Positions 22,491 through 34,612 of a stretch of 64,000 nt of DNA are shown one piece after another. How positions within the stretch are numbered: the stretch's first letter is position 1; every line of letters begins with the position of its first letter. The notes under the pieces are model-generated. The model saw nothing but the letters and a program-made list of their open reading frames with translations. It was not told the origin of the DNA and did not search any database. Both the position numbers and the translations under genes were made by a program. This DNA comes from Datnioides undecimradiatus (lineage: Eukaryota > Chordata > Actinopteri > Lobotiformes > Datnioididae). The stretch is from positions 184,719-248,718 of the forward strand of contig WARS01002740.1 of the NCBI GenBank assembly GCA_008933995.1, read 5' to 3'.

Positions 22491-23500
22491 CTAACAATGG
22501 GTTTATGTACATATGTGCATAATCTTTGCTTGAGGGGTACAGAAGAGTATAAGTCGAGTTATCTTTAAAAGCTGCAACTATAGCTGCAGGGCTATAGTGT
22601 ACAAAGTATTTGTGTCTGGTATTGATTATATTTTTATGTTATAACATCAATATCCAGGGATGTTTCCTGGTGTGGTTAAAAATTATATTTGTCTCCTGTT
22701 GGCAATGATCTTGTTAAACTTCTACTCTGCTACCTGCAAGTGCACAAGGGAGGTTCAGTTTGTTACAAAATGCCAGCCTAAGGCCAGTCTCAGTTCACAG
22801 AGGGAGGAGCCCAAATCAAGTCACATCTTTAAAATCAAACCAATTATTGAAAGGTAACATGATGCATTATGCTCATGCTCAGACTTTATGTATTCTGGGT
22901 GTCTAGTAGAAGATGTTTAGTTTCAAGTAAAAATAAATAATAATAATAAAATAAAACAAATTCCCCCCCCCCCCCCCCCCTCTTTGTCACTCCTCCCTCT
23001 CTTTGAGAACCAGCTCCTGCAAGGGGTAGTCTAGTTAGTATCAGGCACAGAATTGTACACCCAATCTCAAGAAAAGAATACTTTCCTTACCTCGCGAGTC
23101 TTTTTGTACTTTTGCCAATACATAATTTGGCAATGTAAGTTTAAAGCACCATGGAGCCAACATGACTGGATATTTTAGCCTAGCCACACTTTGTTCCAAC
23201 CTACCACCTCAGAATGGCTTTCATATATCTCCTGGACTTTAATGAATTTACTTAGTTTGTCATGCACAAGTTACATATGTTCACCATCTCCTGAGGTTAT
23301 TAACATCAGGATTCCAGGTCACAAAATGGCATGAGGGGTATATAGAGAGTCACCAAATCTCTTAACCCCTCATTGAAACCCTTTACAGTGACAAAGACAA
23401 AGCTTTATTACCAGGCTCTAGTTTTCTTTGCAGGTTAGTGTACTAGTCCTGTAGTAATACTCTGAGAAAAGCAACAGTTTATTTCTACTGTGAAATAAAA
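22491..23500. other. Unassigned stretch with C18 run
   Basis: No gene recognised; the only notable structure is the C homopolymer at 22963-22980. Confidence 0.4.
22963..22980. repeat. C18 homopolymer
   Basis: Eighteen consecutive C (G18 on the minus strand), after an A-rich AATAATAATAAAATAAAA tract. It can form a G-quadruplex on the minus strand and is prone to length errors in sequencing. Confidence 0.9.
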
Positions 23501-26500
23501 TAAAATATAATATGCATGGTATCACGCTATGGCACTCCACCCAGCGGTTGCCTCACAGCAGCCTCCAAGTTTTTCAGACTTTTTTATGTTTCTAGTTTTG
23601 TTTTTTTTCAGTGTGTTCAATCTTTTGAGGTCTCGATTACATTATGGACATCAGGCATGAAGTTTACTCAGGCCTTTCGTCACTTTTCAAACACTTTAAT
23701 ATGGACAACGCGCCGGATACACAGAGACGATGAGGACCGCATTGTTTACAGTAGAGACCGGCTCTTAGCACTCCGCACCACTGCTGCGCTGATCACCGAG
23801 AGGCCCTGCATCCCCCCGAGCTACGGAGGAGGAGAAGGGGATACCGTGTAGGGAAAGCACACCGTGTCGGGAAGAAGGTATACAAACCCGTCCTTCCCTC
23901 GGCCATCACTGGGAATGTACGACGCTTTCCCAACAAGATGGAAGAAAGCAGGCGCGACCTGGCACCAGCGGGACTACAGGGAATGTAACATCATGCTCTT
24001 CACGGAGACATGGCTGACATCACTACACCCGGACTCAGACACAGCGGTAGAGGGATTTAAACTGGTGAGGGCGGACAGGTGGAGGTCTGGCAATGTTTAT
24101 AAACAATAGATGGTGTAATCCTGGACACAACACTATTAAAAAACAACTCTGCAGTGAGGACATTGTTAGCAGTTGGTATGAGGCTGTACTATCTACCACG
24201 GGAAATTTCACATGTTATTACGGTAGCGGTGTATGTTCCCCCCTCTGCCAACGCCAGCACAGCTTGTGATGTCCTGCTTTCAGTCACCAGCAGGCTGCAG
24301 ACACAGCACCCACACGCCTCCACCTCATTCTGAGGATCTTTAATCATGCCTCCATCCGCCACACCGTCCACCTTCACCCAATACATTACCTGCCACACCA
24401 GAGACAACAAAACCCTGGATTCTGTTGTGTGCCAACACTAAGAGGCATACACATAATCTCCACTCGCTCCTCTGGGTAGATCAGACCATAACCTGGTTTA
24501 CCTCCAGCCAGTGTATAGGCCTGTTGTACACAGACAACCGACTACCACCCGCATAGTGAAGAGATGGTCCAAGGGGGCTGAAGAAGCTCTTCAGGACTGT
24601 TTTGATTCAACTGTGTGGGATGTATTCTATGAGGACCATGGGGAGGACACTGACAGTCTCAATTTCACGCATCACAGACTATATAGTCTTCTGTGGAAAA
24701 CACTGTGCCCACCAGGACTGTGCCGCTTTTTCCAAACACAAACCTTGATTACACCTGACATAAAGGCTCTGCTCATGACAAAAAAGAGGGCCTTTTAGGT
24801 CAGAAACAAGGAGGAGCTGAAAGGAGTGCAGAAGGAGCTGAGAAGGAAAATTAGAGAGGGGAAAGACTGCTACAGGAGGAGGATGGAGGAACAGGTGCAG
24901 CAGAACAACACCAGGAGTTTGAGGCTCAAAAACCATTTCAGGTCACAAGGTGTTAAACTCCCCAGCCAGTGGGGGGATGTGCGGGTCAACGACCTGAACA
25001 TCTACTTCAATAGATTTGAGCAGGCATCAACAACTCCCCCACCCATATCCCACACAGCTGCAACCATCCCTGTCTGCACCCCCCCTGCTGACTACACACC
25101 GCCTCGGCCTCCCCCTCTCACACCTTCAATGGTTCAGTCAACCAGCATTCTCACAGCTCTCATCATCAGTCATCACCAACCTCCACACCTACAAATCACT
25201 CAACACAACACCCCCTGCTCCAATCTCTCCCTCTCACAGACCAGGTGAGGCAGTGACCCAGGAGGACTAAGGCGAGGAAGGCGGCGGGGCCCAGATGGCA
25301 TCAGCTCAGCGTCTTGAAGTCCTGTGCAGACTGGGGGCACAGGTGGGATCATGAGCATGTGTTTAACCTGAGCTTGAAGCTAGGGAAGGTACCACAGCTC
25401 TGGTAAACATCCTGTGTGGTACCTGTGCCAAAGTCCCCGCTTTCCAAGGATCTCAGCAACTACAGGCCAGTGGCCCTTACATCCCACCTGATGAAGGCCC
25501 TGGAGAGGCTGGTCCTTATCCATCTACAACTTTCAGTGAGGTCATCATCGGCGGATCCGCTGCAGTTCGCCTATCAGCCTCGACTGGAATGGATGATGCT
25601 GTCATCTATTCTCCATTACAGAGCACCCTTTCATCTTTGAGAAGGCTGAGAGCACTGTGAGGATCATATTTTATGATTTCTCTAGTGCTTTAACACCATC
25701 CAGCCCAAACTCATGAGGGATAAGTTGAGCAAGCCGGGGTCAACCACCACCTCACATATTGATTTCGGATTATTTGACCAATAGGCCACAGTATAGGCAC
25801 GGACAGTGTGTGTTATCAGACACTGTCGCCTGCAGTATGGGGAGCAATTCAAGGGACCGGCGGTTCCCTTCCTTTCATACACGGTCTACACTGCAGACTT
25901 CACCTACAACAACTGCTCATCTGCAGAAGTTCTCTTCTGATGACTCAAGAGTTGTCGGCCTCATCACAGCGGGGACAACAGGGAGTACAGAGAACTCAAT
26001 AAGGATTTTGTGGACTGGTGCCAGCGAAACCACCTCCAGATCAACATGGGGAAAACCAAGGATCTGGTGGTGATTTCGCAGGCACAGAACCACTCACACA
26101 CCGGTGAACATCCAGGGAACGGACATTGAGACTGTGGACTCAAATACCTGGGTGTTCACCTGAACAATAAACTGGATTGGTCAAACCATGTAAATGCTCT
26201 GTTTAAGAAAGGCCAGAGCAGTTCCTCATCTGCTGCGGGATGACTGAGGTCTTTTGGGGTGCAGGGAGCACTGCTGAAGTCCTTTTATGTCTCTGTGGTG
26301 GCATCAGCTATCTTTTACGGACTAGTCTGCTGTTGAGCAGCAGCATCACAACCGCGGATAGGAGCAGTGTGAACAGGCTGGTCAGAGGGCTAGCTCTGTC
26401 CTGGGGTGGCTCCCAGATCCAGTGGAGGTGGTGGGAGATAGGAGGATGGTGGCAAAGCTGTCAGCCCTCATGAACAACACCTCACACCCCCTACACTCCA

Positions 26501-26970
26501 CGGTAGCATCACTGGAGAGCTCCTTCAACGACAGGCTGATCCATCTGCAGTGCCTAAAGGAGAGGTACCGCAGGTCCTTCCTTCCTGCTGCAGTTAGACT
26601 GTTCAATCAAGCCTGCTCTCTCAGTAGACAACCACCACATGCATCTACAGATATATGTGCAATAACTATATCAATATGTGCAATAATTGTAAACACATAT
26701 ATTTTTTTGACTGGTATTTACATATTTACATATTTTTGTTTGTCTGTTATATATATATTTCTCTTCCACTGATATATATTTTTTTTTTTTATATTTTTAT
26801 TTATATATATATTTTTCTTATATATATATAAAATTCTTTTCATATATATATATTTGTTTTTGCTTTTGTTTTTTTTTCTGGTGTGCACTGTTCTTCTGGC
26901 TTTTCCTGCTGCTGTAGGCATCTGAAATTTCTCTGTGTGGGACTACTAAAAAGAAATCTAAATCTAAATG
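23500..26970 (+). mobile_element. Rex1-like non-LTR retrotransposon, copy 1 (pseudogenised)
   Basis: Stretches of one LINE protein appear in order across shifting frames. An N-terminal basic region (about 23700-23900) is followed by the apurinic endonuclease start with T-E-T-W-L (about 24000) and the R-S-D-H-N endonuclease motif (about 24490). Then come a Lys/Arg-rich linker (24780-24950), the RT entry with N-Y-R-P-V-A-L-T (25455) and the F-S-S-D-D-S catalytic box (about 25930). The C-terminal E-R-Y-R-R-S-F-L-P-A-A motif lies near 26570. Many frameshifts and stops make it inactive. After an AT-rich tail it ends with AAATCT-type short repeats near 26960. The same protein order occurs at 43100-45735. 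The Rex1 (CR1-group) name is by recognition of the RT region. Confidence 0.78.
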
Positions 26971-28990
26971 AATGACTAGAATGACTAGGAATTTTAAATA
27001 ATTTCTTCAAGATCTTTATTATGTGACTAAGCCTACTAAGTACCAGCTATGAATGAGTAAGCTGTACTGAAGGATGTTTAGAAAGTTTTATATTTTGAGG
27101 AGCAAGGATCAAGAGGCAAGGGAGGTATTTCTGTGGAGCCATAATCAAGAAAAAACATAGGTGCATCCTTTATTGAAGTTTTTTTGCTGCCAACAAACTT
27201 AATATTGATATAATTTATTTGATTGGACACTGCATGATCAGACAGATTTGATGTGTCACAAAACAGGTAAGGTTTACTCTTGGCTTACCATCTAGCAAAA
27301 GTTTAGTAATGATTTGAGCAACAAACAGATCGCGAACAACTACCTTTTATTTTATTTTATTTTTATTATAAAAAATATATATTCACAATCAGCTTTTGTC
27401 TCTTTATTTTCCTGTGTTGGGTTTTAAGTAAGAATTAGTCAGAAAGTCTGTCAGCAGGTAACATAATTTACAAATATCATTTTACATCATTTATTATGCA
27501 GTCACGGAGGGTTAGGCTCTCAACACCACCTTCATATGCATTTTCATATAATCATAATTTCCATTGAAACACTTATCTCATAAACAAAGGCCAGTGTTAA
27601 AACTGAAGAATAATCATGTTCTACCCTCATTTAATACAGATTTAATTTATAGGAATATCACAAAGAGATGCATTAGTCCGATTTGTTGCCATTTATGACG
27701 CACATGCCAGCTGCCAATGTGATGCTACTGTGCTCTGTAAGAACCTAGTTGGAGTTCAGAGTTTTTTAGATCCAAAGTTTCAGGGCCATTGATATCCCGT
27801 GGCTGGGCAAGTGGCAGCTTGAATCTGACTGTTGAGTGAAAAAGCCATTCTGGCTGAGAGGGGTATTTAGGTAGGGGTTAAGAGGTAGAGATGAGTAGTA
27901 AAGGATGAAAATGCACTTGAGTGGGGTAATAACAGATAAAATCCTTGCGTCAGTCTGGCTAAACCTGTTGTCTCTGCCCTAAGAGTCCCTCATCACAGAG
28001 AGTGTGATTTTTACCTGACAAGGAATTGGGGCTGAGGCTGGTGCCTGTTCCAAGGAAAAGAAGAATAGACACACCCAGTCCCCCTTTGTGCTGAGGGAGA
28101 TGAACAATAGTGGGGATAAACAAAAACCTGTTTATCCTGCCTTCCAGGTCACGACACTATATATGCTTTCCGGTACTCTTATACTCTCATGCATTTCCCA
28201 GTTTTTAGAAATGATTTAATGTTAAGATATTCTATTCTCTCCTAGATACTTAAATTTGATCCGCTGGGCCAAATTTTTAAAAAGTCTTTAGGACCTGATT
28301 TGATGCTAGAAGCTTTTGAATCCCAACCATATTCATGGCAGTCATCATTCTGCCATAAAAAGAAAAGTTATTTATTTTTGGGGCAATGGAAGCTGGTGTT
28401 CATTAAACCCAGTACACATGTCAGGAGTGGGCTAAACTAATGACCTGATCATCATGGGCATAATAGGGCTAATTGGCTGATAGAGCACCCAACACCAGAC
28501 CAGCTTAATGTAAGAAATCTGGTAGGCACATGTCTAGACATCTTGGAGGCCCCCCTACACCCATCAGGAAGCTGGCCGTTTTTGATTTAATGTACAATTA
28601 TTTACATTTTCTAGGCATTGCATCTTAATGAACTCCTCCTGGAGAATTGTCTAGATTCACTGTAGTATGATGCCATCTTCAAAAAAATTTTGTTGAGTCT
28701 GTCTATGTATGTTTGTGTGTGTGATAGAGAGATAGAGATTAGAGACAATGATAACTTCACAGCTTGGTGACAGCGCAGTGCCTTGCACTCTCGCAAGAAA
28801 AGTGCTCTGTAGAGAAACCATCACTGGCTTTGACCAAGTTGATGTTTGTGTTGGCATTCTTGCCCTCTTTTTTGTCAGTATTGAGATGTTGTAAATATTA
28901 TTTATTTTACATTTTTGAAATTTTAGATTGGTTTTCACTGATGTATTATTGAGTTAGTAGTTAACTACTCTTGAAATAACTTAAGACTTG
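26971..28990. other. Unassigned stretch
   Basis: No gene recognised. Open frames over 28600-28950 are short and without homology I know. Confidence 0.4.
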
Positions 28991-29012
28991 CTATATATAT
29001 ATATGAATTCCC

Positions 29013-29067
29013 CATCTCGCCCTCCGCGGGCGGTTCCTCCTCTGCAAGCTCGGGTCCTCTACCAGAG
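29013..29067 (+). repeat. 55-bp inverted repeat, left arm
   Basis: Exact reverse complement of 30126-30180. It begins CATCTCGCCCTCCGCGGGCG. Confidence 0.92.
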
Positions 29068-30125
29068 TGTCCGGAGTTTGAGGTGGTTCTAAGGCGCAGC
29101 ATTCACATGTCCCTAGTATTATGCTTTTCTGACTGAGATGTCTGTTGTCTTTTCCTGGGATCTGTTGTAGCTAATTGCTCAGCTTGGGGGTCACTGCCCG
29201 AGTGCCCCGACCACCACAGGCGCCCACTGATGTCTTGGCCTGCCAGGCTTTCTCTCCAGTTCTTCCTTCAGGCCTGGTATTTCTCTAGCTTCTCATGTTC
29301 CTTCTTCCTGATGTTACCATCGCCTGGGATTATGTATGTCCACCACAACGTGTTTTCCTCTGGGTCTTGTCCCACCACTACAATGTCCGGTTGGTTAGCC
29401 ATTACCATCTTATCAGTCTGTACCTGGAAGTCCCACAGATCTTTGCCATTCCCTATCACCTTTGGAGGTGTTTCCCCACTTGGATCTGGGGACTTCCAGC
29501 CCAAACTCTGCACAGATGTTTTGGTACATTCATGTCAAGCCACCCTGGTTATGCCCGTATGCTTTTTCTCTGCCAGCATCTTACATCCCGTCACAGGTGT
29601 GCTGGACTTCACTTTGGGGGCCTCTTTTTGCAACAGCCTACACCTTGGGTCTTGCTCTGGTGTGGTATATCTGGGCTCTGCTCTTGTGTTCAGGGCCTGT
29701 TCCTGTGCTGCCATGATGAGCGCCTCAGTGCTGTCTTTCAGTCCAGCCCTCACTAGCCATTGGTAGGATTTCTCAATGTCAGCCACTTCTGATATCTGTC
29801 GGTGGTACATCCCATGCAGGGGTTTATCCTCCCATGAAGGTTCCTCCTGGGTCCACTCGTCTGATGTCCACTGCTTGAGACTTTCACTGAACGCTCCATC
29901 CAATGGGGCCATCTTTTTGATGTATTCCTGGATCTTGGATGTTTCATCCTGAATAGTGGCCCTGACGCTCACCAGTCCTCTGCCCCCTTCCTTTCGCTTA
30001 GTGTACAGTCTCTGGGTGCTGGACTTGGGGTGGAACCCTCCATGCATGGTAAGGAGCTTTCGTGTCTTGATATCCGTGGTCTAGGGACATGTAAGATACT
30101 GCGCAGAACCCTCAAGCTCCCAGGC

Positions 30126-30180
30126 CTCTGGTAGAGGACCCGAGCTTGCAGAGGAGGAACCGCCCGCGGAGGGCGAGATG
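30126..30180 (-). repeat. 55-bp inverted repeat, right arm
   Basis: Exact reverse complement of 29013-29067. The preceding 40 bp (30085-30125) still read, on the plus strand, as an I-L-R-R-T-L-K-L-P-G-L-W motif typical of the end of this LINE protein. Confidence 0.92.
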
Positions 30181-30186
30181 AGAATT

Positions 30187-30690
30187 TTTTTTTTTTTATA
30201 TTTAAGATATTACCTATATTTCTGTAATGTATTTATGAGGTGTACGCAGGGCTAGCATTCAGTCACTTTACTCAACCATGTTTTTTGCATAACAATGCAA
30301 ACTGCACATGTGCAACCTCTGACCTTTCAATTCAACCATACTCATTGGTGTACACAAAAAACTAGTGAACCTCATAAGCATGTGCTATTGTGTGGTCAAT
30401 ATACCACATTACCCACTCTTTTAGCTAAAAACAACCAACTTGAATTATTCCCAATGACAACAGGAAATTTTCATAAACACGAGGGTTGCTAACAGCTTTT
30501 CCAAACGAGGTGAAGGGTAGGTATCCAACAGTTACTCTCTTCCAACCTCCAGCAAGTTTTTCTTCTACCCTTTCTTTCATAACAAATGGAAGGGGCCTGT
30601 GCTTATTAAGGGTTACAGAGAGTAATCAACGCATCAACTTTAATGCTTTAAACAGGTGAGGAGCCTGGGGGGGTCATTGCAGCAAACTAG
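30187..30690. other. Unassigned stretch
   Basis: Starts with a T-rich run next to the LINE end. No gene recognised. Confidence 0.4.
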
Positions 30691-32400
30691 CAGTGGTACA
30701 TCAAGTATGTGGAGATATTTCAACAAAGATGAAGCCTATACAACTGTCACTTGCATCATATACAAGTCCATCCTGAAATACAACAAAAGTACAAGTGCAA
30801 TGCACACAATACTGACGGGAGTCAATTAGCAAATTCACCAAACACCCTGCTGTAACAGAGATAAGACAGCTGCAAATCGCCAATTTGTTGGTGAATTTCA
30901 TTGTCAAAGATGTTAGACCTTTGGCTGCAGTACACAGAGAGGGCTTTAGAGAGATACTACACTTTTTTGAACCAGGCTCCATTGTCCCATCTTACAACAC
31001 ACTGTGGAGTGCTATCAAACACCAGTACAACCGCCTACATGAAAAAATGTTGAAGGAAATGAAAAGCCAGTCTCACTAACAACTGACCTGTGGGCATCCT
31101 CCACCATGGAGTCGTACATTATGGTAACCGCTCACTACATCACCGACAAATGGGAGCTGAAGGCTCAAGTGCTATGTACATCTGTGATGTATGACATACT
31201 GCAGCCAACTGATCCTTCCCAAAGGTCTGGGATGCACCGGCACATCCTACAGTTAGCAATAAAGACTGGTTCAGTCTTACCTGATGTGATGAAGGATATC
31301 AATGCAGCAAGGAGAGGTGTCAGCCACTTTCGCCACTTGGCAGTGGCCACTTGTTATCACTTGAGGAAACAGCAGGAACAGCTTGTCATAAGAGCCAACA
31401 AACTCCAGACTGACTGTCCTGTCCTGGAATTTGTAATGCTCCAGCGACTGTTCAAACAAAGGGTCGCAGTGCAATCTGTTCTTGCAGAGCCATCCAGAAG
31501 TCACTCACTATGAGAGCTTCGCAGTGGGAGCTGCTGGAATAACTGATTCCCGTGCTGCAACCTTTGGTCAAGGCCATGGAAATAATGTGCAATGATATGC
31601 ACATGTGGTTGTCTTTCATCTATACTGTGATTTTCAATATGATCAGCACCACTCTGCATGTTGAAGCATCTGACCTGACAGCTTTTACATGCCTTCAAGA
31701 ACACGGTCCAACAGAAGTTGGTAACAGGGTTCAAACTGGAGTCCGATGATCTGACAGAATCCATCCCCATTGAGCCTGTGTGCTCAATTCCTGGTTCAAA
31801 CATCTTCAGTTCAACAGTAGAGTAAAAAGAGGCTGCCTTCAGCCACCTGAAAAGTCTAATACAGAATGAGGGAGAGCTGCTTGCAGCTACAGGTGGATGA
31901 ATGAAACTGTGCCAGCATTATGGATTTAAAATGTGTTTCTATTAATTATGTTATAAAATGCACAGATGTTGTGTACTTGTAGTTAACCTATTCATTTTCA
32001 TTCTAGGTGAGGGTATGCACAGCAAGGACAGTTGATAATGCAAGTGAGCCAGTAACTGTGAAAAAAGTCCAGCTTGAGCAGGATTTTGAGCAGCTGTTTG
32101 GGCCACACTATCACTGTGGGAGAAAAAAAACGGACATCACTCCACAATAGCCAAAGTCTGTGAATATTTGTTAACACCACATATTCCCACCATGAAAAAC
32201 CCACTGCAGTGGTGGGCCCACAAACAGGACAGAACTGTTTGACCAAACCTTACAAACACTACTTGGCTGTCCCAGCTACCACCAAGCAAGAGGATTTTCT
32301 CAGTGGCTGGGAATACCATCATCCAACAGCGGATGAACCTTCACCCAGCCGACGCTGATGCCCTCATCTTCTTACACGCAACCCACGATTGAAAAGCAAA
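30690..32400 (+). pseudogene. Decayed BED-finger hAT transposase (ZBED-like)
   Basis: Reading across frames, the segment shows a BED zinc-finger remnant (V-W-R-Y-F-N-K-D-E-A, about 30710, one zinc ligand lost). It then has a hAT core start (K-D-V-R-P-L-A-A-V, about 30900), L-T-T-D-L-W (about 31080), the MESYIMVTAHYITDKWELKA block (31106), and W-W-A-H-N near 32210. It closes with a hAT dimerisation-type C-terminus ending in H-D-stop near 32390. In-frame stops and frameshifts break it in at least six places. Such transposases cut and paste DNA with 8-bp duplications; this copy cannot. Termini were not identified. Confidence 0.75.
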
Positions 32401-32532
32401 AACTGTGACTAAGCAGGACTATGACAGTGAGTGGCCTCATTCTACTGGCTAGATATTGCATAGGTTTTGTTTTCCACCCCAAGTGTTATGCTGACATTTT
32501 GTATCAATCATTTCTTTTTTGCACTAAAGTGG

Positions 32533-32533
<1 letters not shown>

Positions 32534-32566
<33 letters not shown>

Positions 32567-32567
32567 T
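32534..32567. repeat. (AAT)n microsatellite
   Basis: About eleven ATA/AAT units; the equivalent position in the L2 copy at 22270-22291 also carries AAT repeats. Confidence 0.9.
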
Positions 32568-33527
32568 GGTAGCAGTGGCAGGTAGGTGGAGCCAGGCCAC
32601 AGATCAAATGTACAGCTCTGGAGCCACAGGTATCTGTAGAGAGGTATAGAGAGAGAGAGACCAGAGAGAAACAAGCACAGTACTGCAGGAGAGACAGGAC
32701 ACAGAGCTAATGACATATAAAATTGGTTTACAGATGTGAAAATGGGTTTGAGGAGAGAGAAAGAGAGAGAGAGAAGAGGAGGAGTGTGGATACGATCATG
32801 GGACATCCCCCAGCACCCTAGGCCTATAGCAGCATAACTGAGAGATGGCATTAAGGAGTAATTGTGACTAACTATGGGTTTAGTTATCACAATAACTAGA
32901 ACTATGACTAGAGCTGTAAGATTTGTCGAACAGGAAGGTTTTAAGTTTATATTTAAAAGCAGAGAGGGTGTCTGCCTCCCGAACCCAAACTGACAGCTGG
33001 TTCCACAGGAGAGGAGCCTGATAGCTAAAGACTTGGCCTCCCATTCTACTTTTCAGAAATTCTGGGAACCACAAGCAAACCTGCACTTTGGGAGCAAAGC
33101 GTTCTGTTGGGGTAATAAGGAATTTGCATCTCATTGATATACAATGGAGCTTGGCCATTAAAGGCCTTATAGGTAAGGAGAAGAATTTTAAAATGAAGCC
33201 AGTGAAGAGAAGCTAATACTGGAGACACATGATCTCTCTTGCTAATTCCAATCAGAATGCTTGCAGCAGCTTTTCGGATCATCTGCAGGCATTTCAGCGA
33301 GCTAATGGGACATCCTGATAATAAGGAATTACAGTAGTCCAGCCTTGAGGTAACAAATGCATGGAAGTTTTTGTCATCACTTTGAGACTAATCTTGGCAA
33401 TATTGCGTAGGTGAAAGAAGGCAGTCCTAGTGACTTGTCTATTATGAGACTGAAAGGACATGTCCTGGTCAAACATAACTCCAAGGTTCCTCACGGTTGA
33501 ACTGGAGGCCAGGGTAGTGCAAAATGT

Positions 33528-33575
33528 AAAAAGGCTTCTAGACTAACAATATGGTGTTACTCTAGAAGCCTTTTT
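33528..33575. repeat. 15-bp perfect inverted repeat inside L2
   Basis: AAAAAGGCTTCTAGA (33528-33542) is the exact reverse complement of 33561-33575, with an 18-nt spacer. It coincides with a reading-frame break in the L2 protein. Confidence 0.85.
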
Positions 33576-34039
33576 CTGAGGTGTTTAGGACCAAACACAA
33601 TCACCTCAGGTTTGAGTAAAAAATTACAGGTCATCCAGGCCTTTATGTCTGTAAGACAAGTCTGAAGTTTGACTAACTGATCTGTTTCTTCTGGCTTCAT
33701 AGATAAATATAGCTGTCTATCATCCGCATAGCAGTGGAAATGTATGTTGTCCTTCCTAATGATGTTGCCTAGGGGTAGCATGTATAGGGTGAACAGCAAC
33801 AGTCCAGGTACAGAACCTTATGAAACTCCATGATCAACTCTTGTGTGCATGGATGAGTCATTATTAACATGAACAAAATGGAATCTGTCAGATAGATAAG
33901 ATTTAAACCAGTTTAGTGCTGTTCCTTCAATCCCAATGATATGGTCTAATCTCTCTAGTAGGATATTGTGATTGATGGTGCCAAATGCAGCACAAGTACA
34001 AGTACAGAGACTGACCTGAAGAGCTGTCAACCATCAGTG

Positions 34040-34290
34040 AGACCAAGGCAGGAGGTAAAGTGCAACCAAAAGCATGTCTTGTGAGAATTTATTTACAAAA
34101 AAATGTACAAAGGTTAGGAAAATTTACCATTAATTTCACCAGCAGCAATCAGGCTTAGCTCTGCAATCAACAGCCAGTACATCCAGCCAACTTCAAGCAA
34201 TACCACCAACTCCCAATACAACCAACCACTGAACAACAACAAACACCAAATGGTACCCTTTAACCCTTTTATATGGCTCATCATTGGGTG
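34040..34290 (-). repeat. LTR-like block fused to the L2 5' break
   Basis: On the minus strand a TATA box (CATATAAAAGGG near 34275) is followed about 180 bp later by AATAAA (near 34092) and a CTCCTGCC motif, the order expected of a retroelement LTR. It ends where the L2 sequence begins. The CTCCTGCC after the poly(A) signal recalls 49620-49675. The borders are not defined. Confidence 0.35.
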
Positions 34291-34612
34291 CTATTAAATA
34301 CAGGGGTCTTTTACAAGTGCAATATAATACATATTTTATGTAACTTCAATTACAGCAGTATGTCCAAACGTAGTGACTTTAACCCTGTAAATGAAGTAAT
34401 TTATAATCATTTCATATTAGAACCAATAAACACAGGTTTAAAAAACAAAGCAGCCTGGGCTCTTCCCCCAAAACAATCTTGTCAGGTGGAACCTTCCCAG
34501 AATGATAAAAGATTTAGGGATGCTTTTTACTGATACACTATTGGAAGGAAAATGGGATCCAAGGTAAGTGGAAGTCATGTTAATTCTATATTTGTGATCA
34601 TTACCTTTAAGC

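Larger units (their letters stand above)
29005..30186 (-). mobile_element. R4/Dong-like LINE C-terminal piece with inverted ends
   Basis: Minus-strand frames from about 30085 to 29230 encode the C-terminal part of an RLE-type LINE protein. It starts with a T-x-H-G-G-F-H-P motif and a K-R-K-E-G-G-R-G-L motif. It ends with a P-D-I-V-V-V segment of the restriction-like endonuclease, followed by G-N-I-R-K-K-E-H-E-K-L-E-K-Y. Several frameshifts are present and the second acidic residue of the nuclease core is not conserved. The two outer ends, 29013-29067 and 30126-30180, are exact 55-bp inverted repeats. Both encode the protein's last residues and 3' end, the right one in plus orientation. The unit therefore looks like a DNA transposon but is a LINE fragment fused to an inverted copy of its own 3' end. 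Confidence 0.7.
32533..34035 (-). mobile_element. L2-type non-LTR retrotransposon, RT and 3' UTR
   Basis: The minus strand encodes the RT palm and C-terminus in several frames. An A-A-F-G-T-I-N-H-N motif (about 33975) is followed by L-S-D-R-F and D-H-G-V (about 33830), then Y-A-D-D-R-Q-L-Y (about 33720), with both catalytic Asp residues kept. Further on come V-F-G-P-K-H-L-R (33590), R-N-L-G-V-M-F-D (33490), and the L2 C-terminal block ending near 32890. The 3' UTR runs to an (AAT)n tract at 32534-32567. Frameshifts and stops occur, for instance after the K-H-L-R motif, where a 15-bp inverted repeat has been inserted or duplicated. The 5' half (endonuclease) is missing. Confidence 0.82.

Noticed and set aside
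24826-25270. A 140-codon Pro/Thr/His-rich frame as a host gene
   Set aside because: It overlaps the linker between endonuclease and RT of the Rex1-like LINE; the Pro-rich part is the normal variable linker read across frames.
29230-29766. A 178-codon plus-strand frame with hydrophobic segments
   Set aside because: It is antisense to the R4/Dong-like LINE C-terminus, whose motifs are clear on the minus strand.
29013-30180. A DNA transposon defined by 55-bp terminal inverted repeats
   Set aside because: The interior and both ends encode LINE sequence, with no DNA transposase; the inverted ends are copies of the LINE 3' end.
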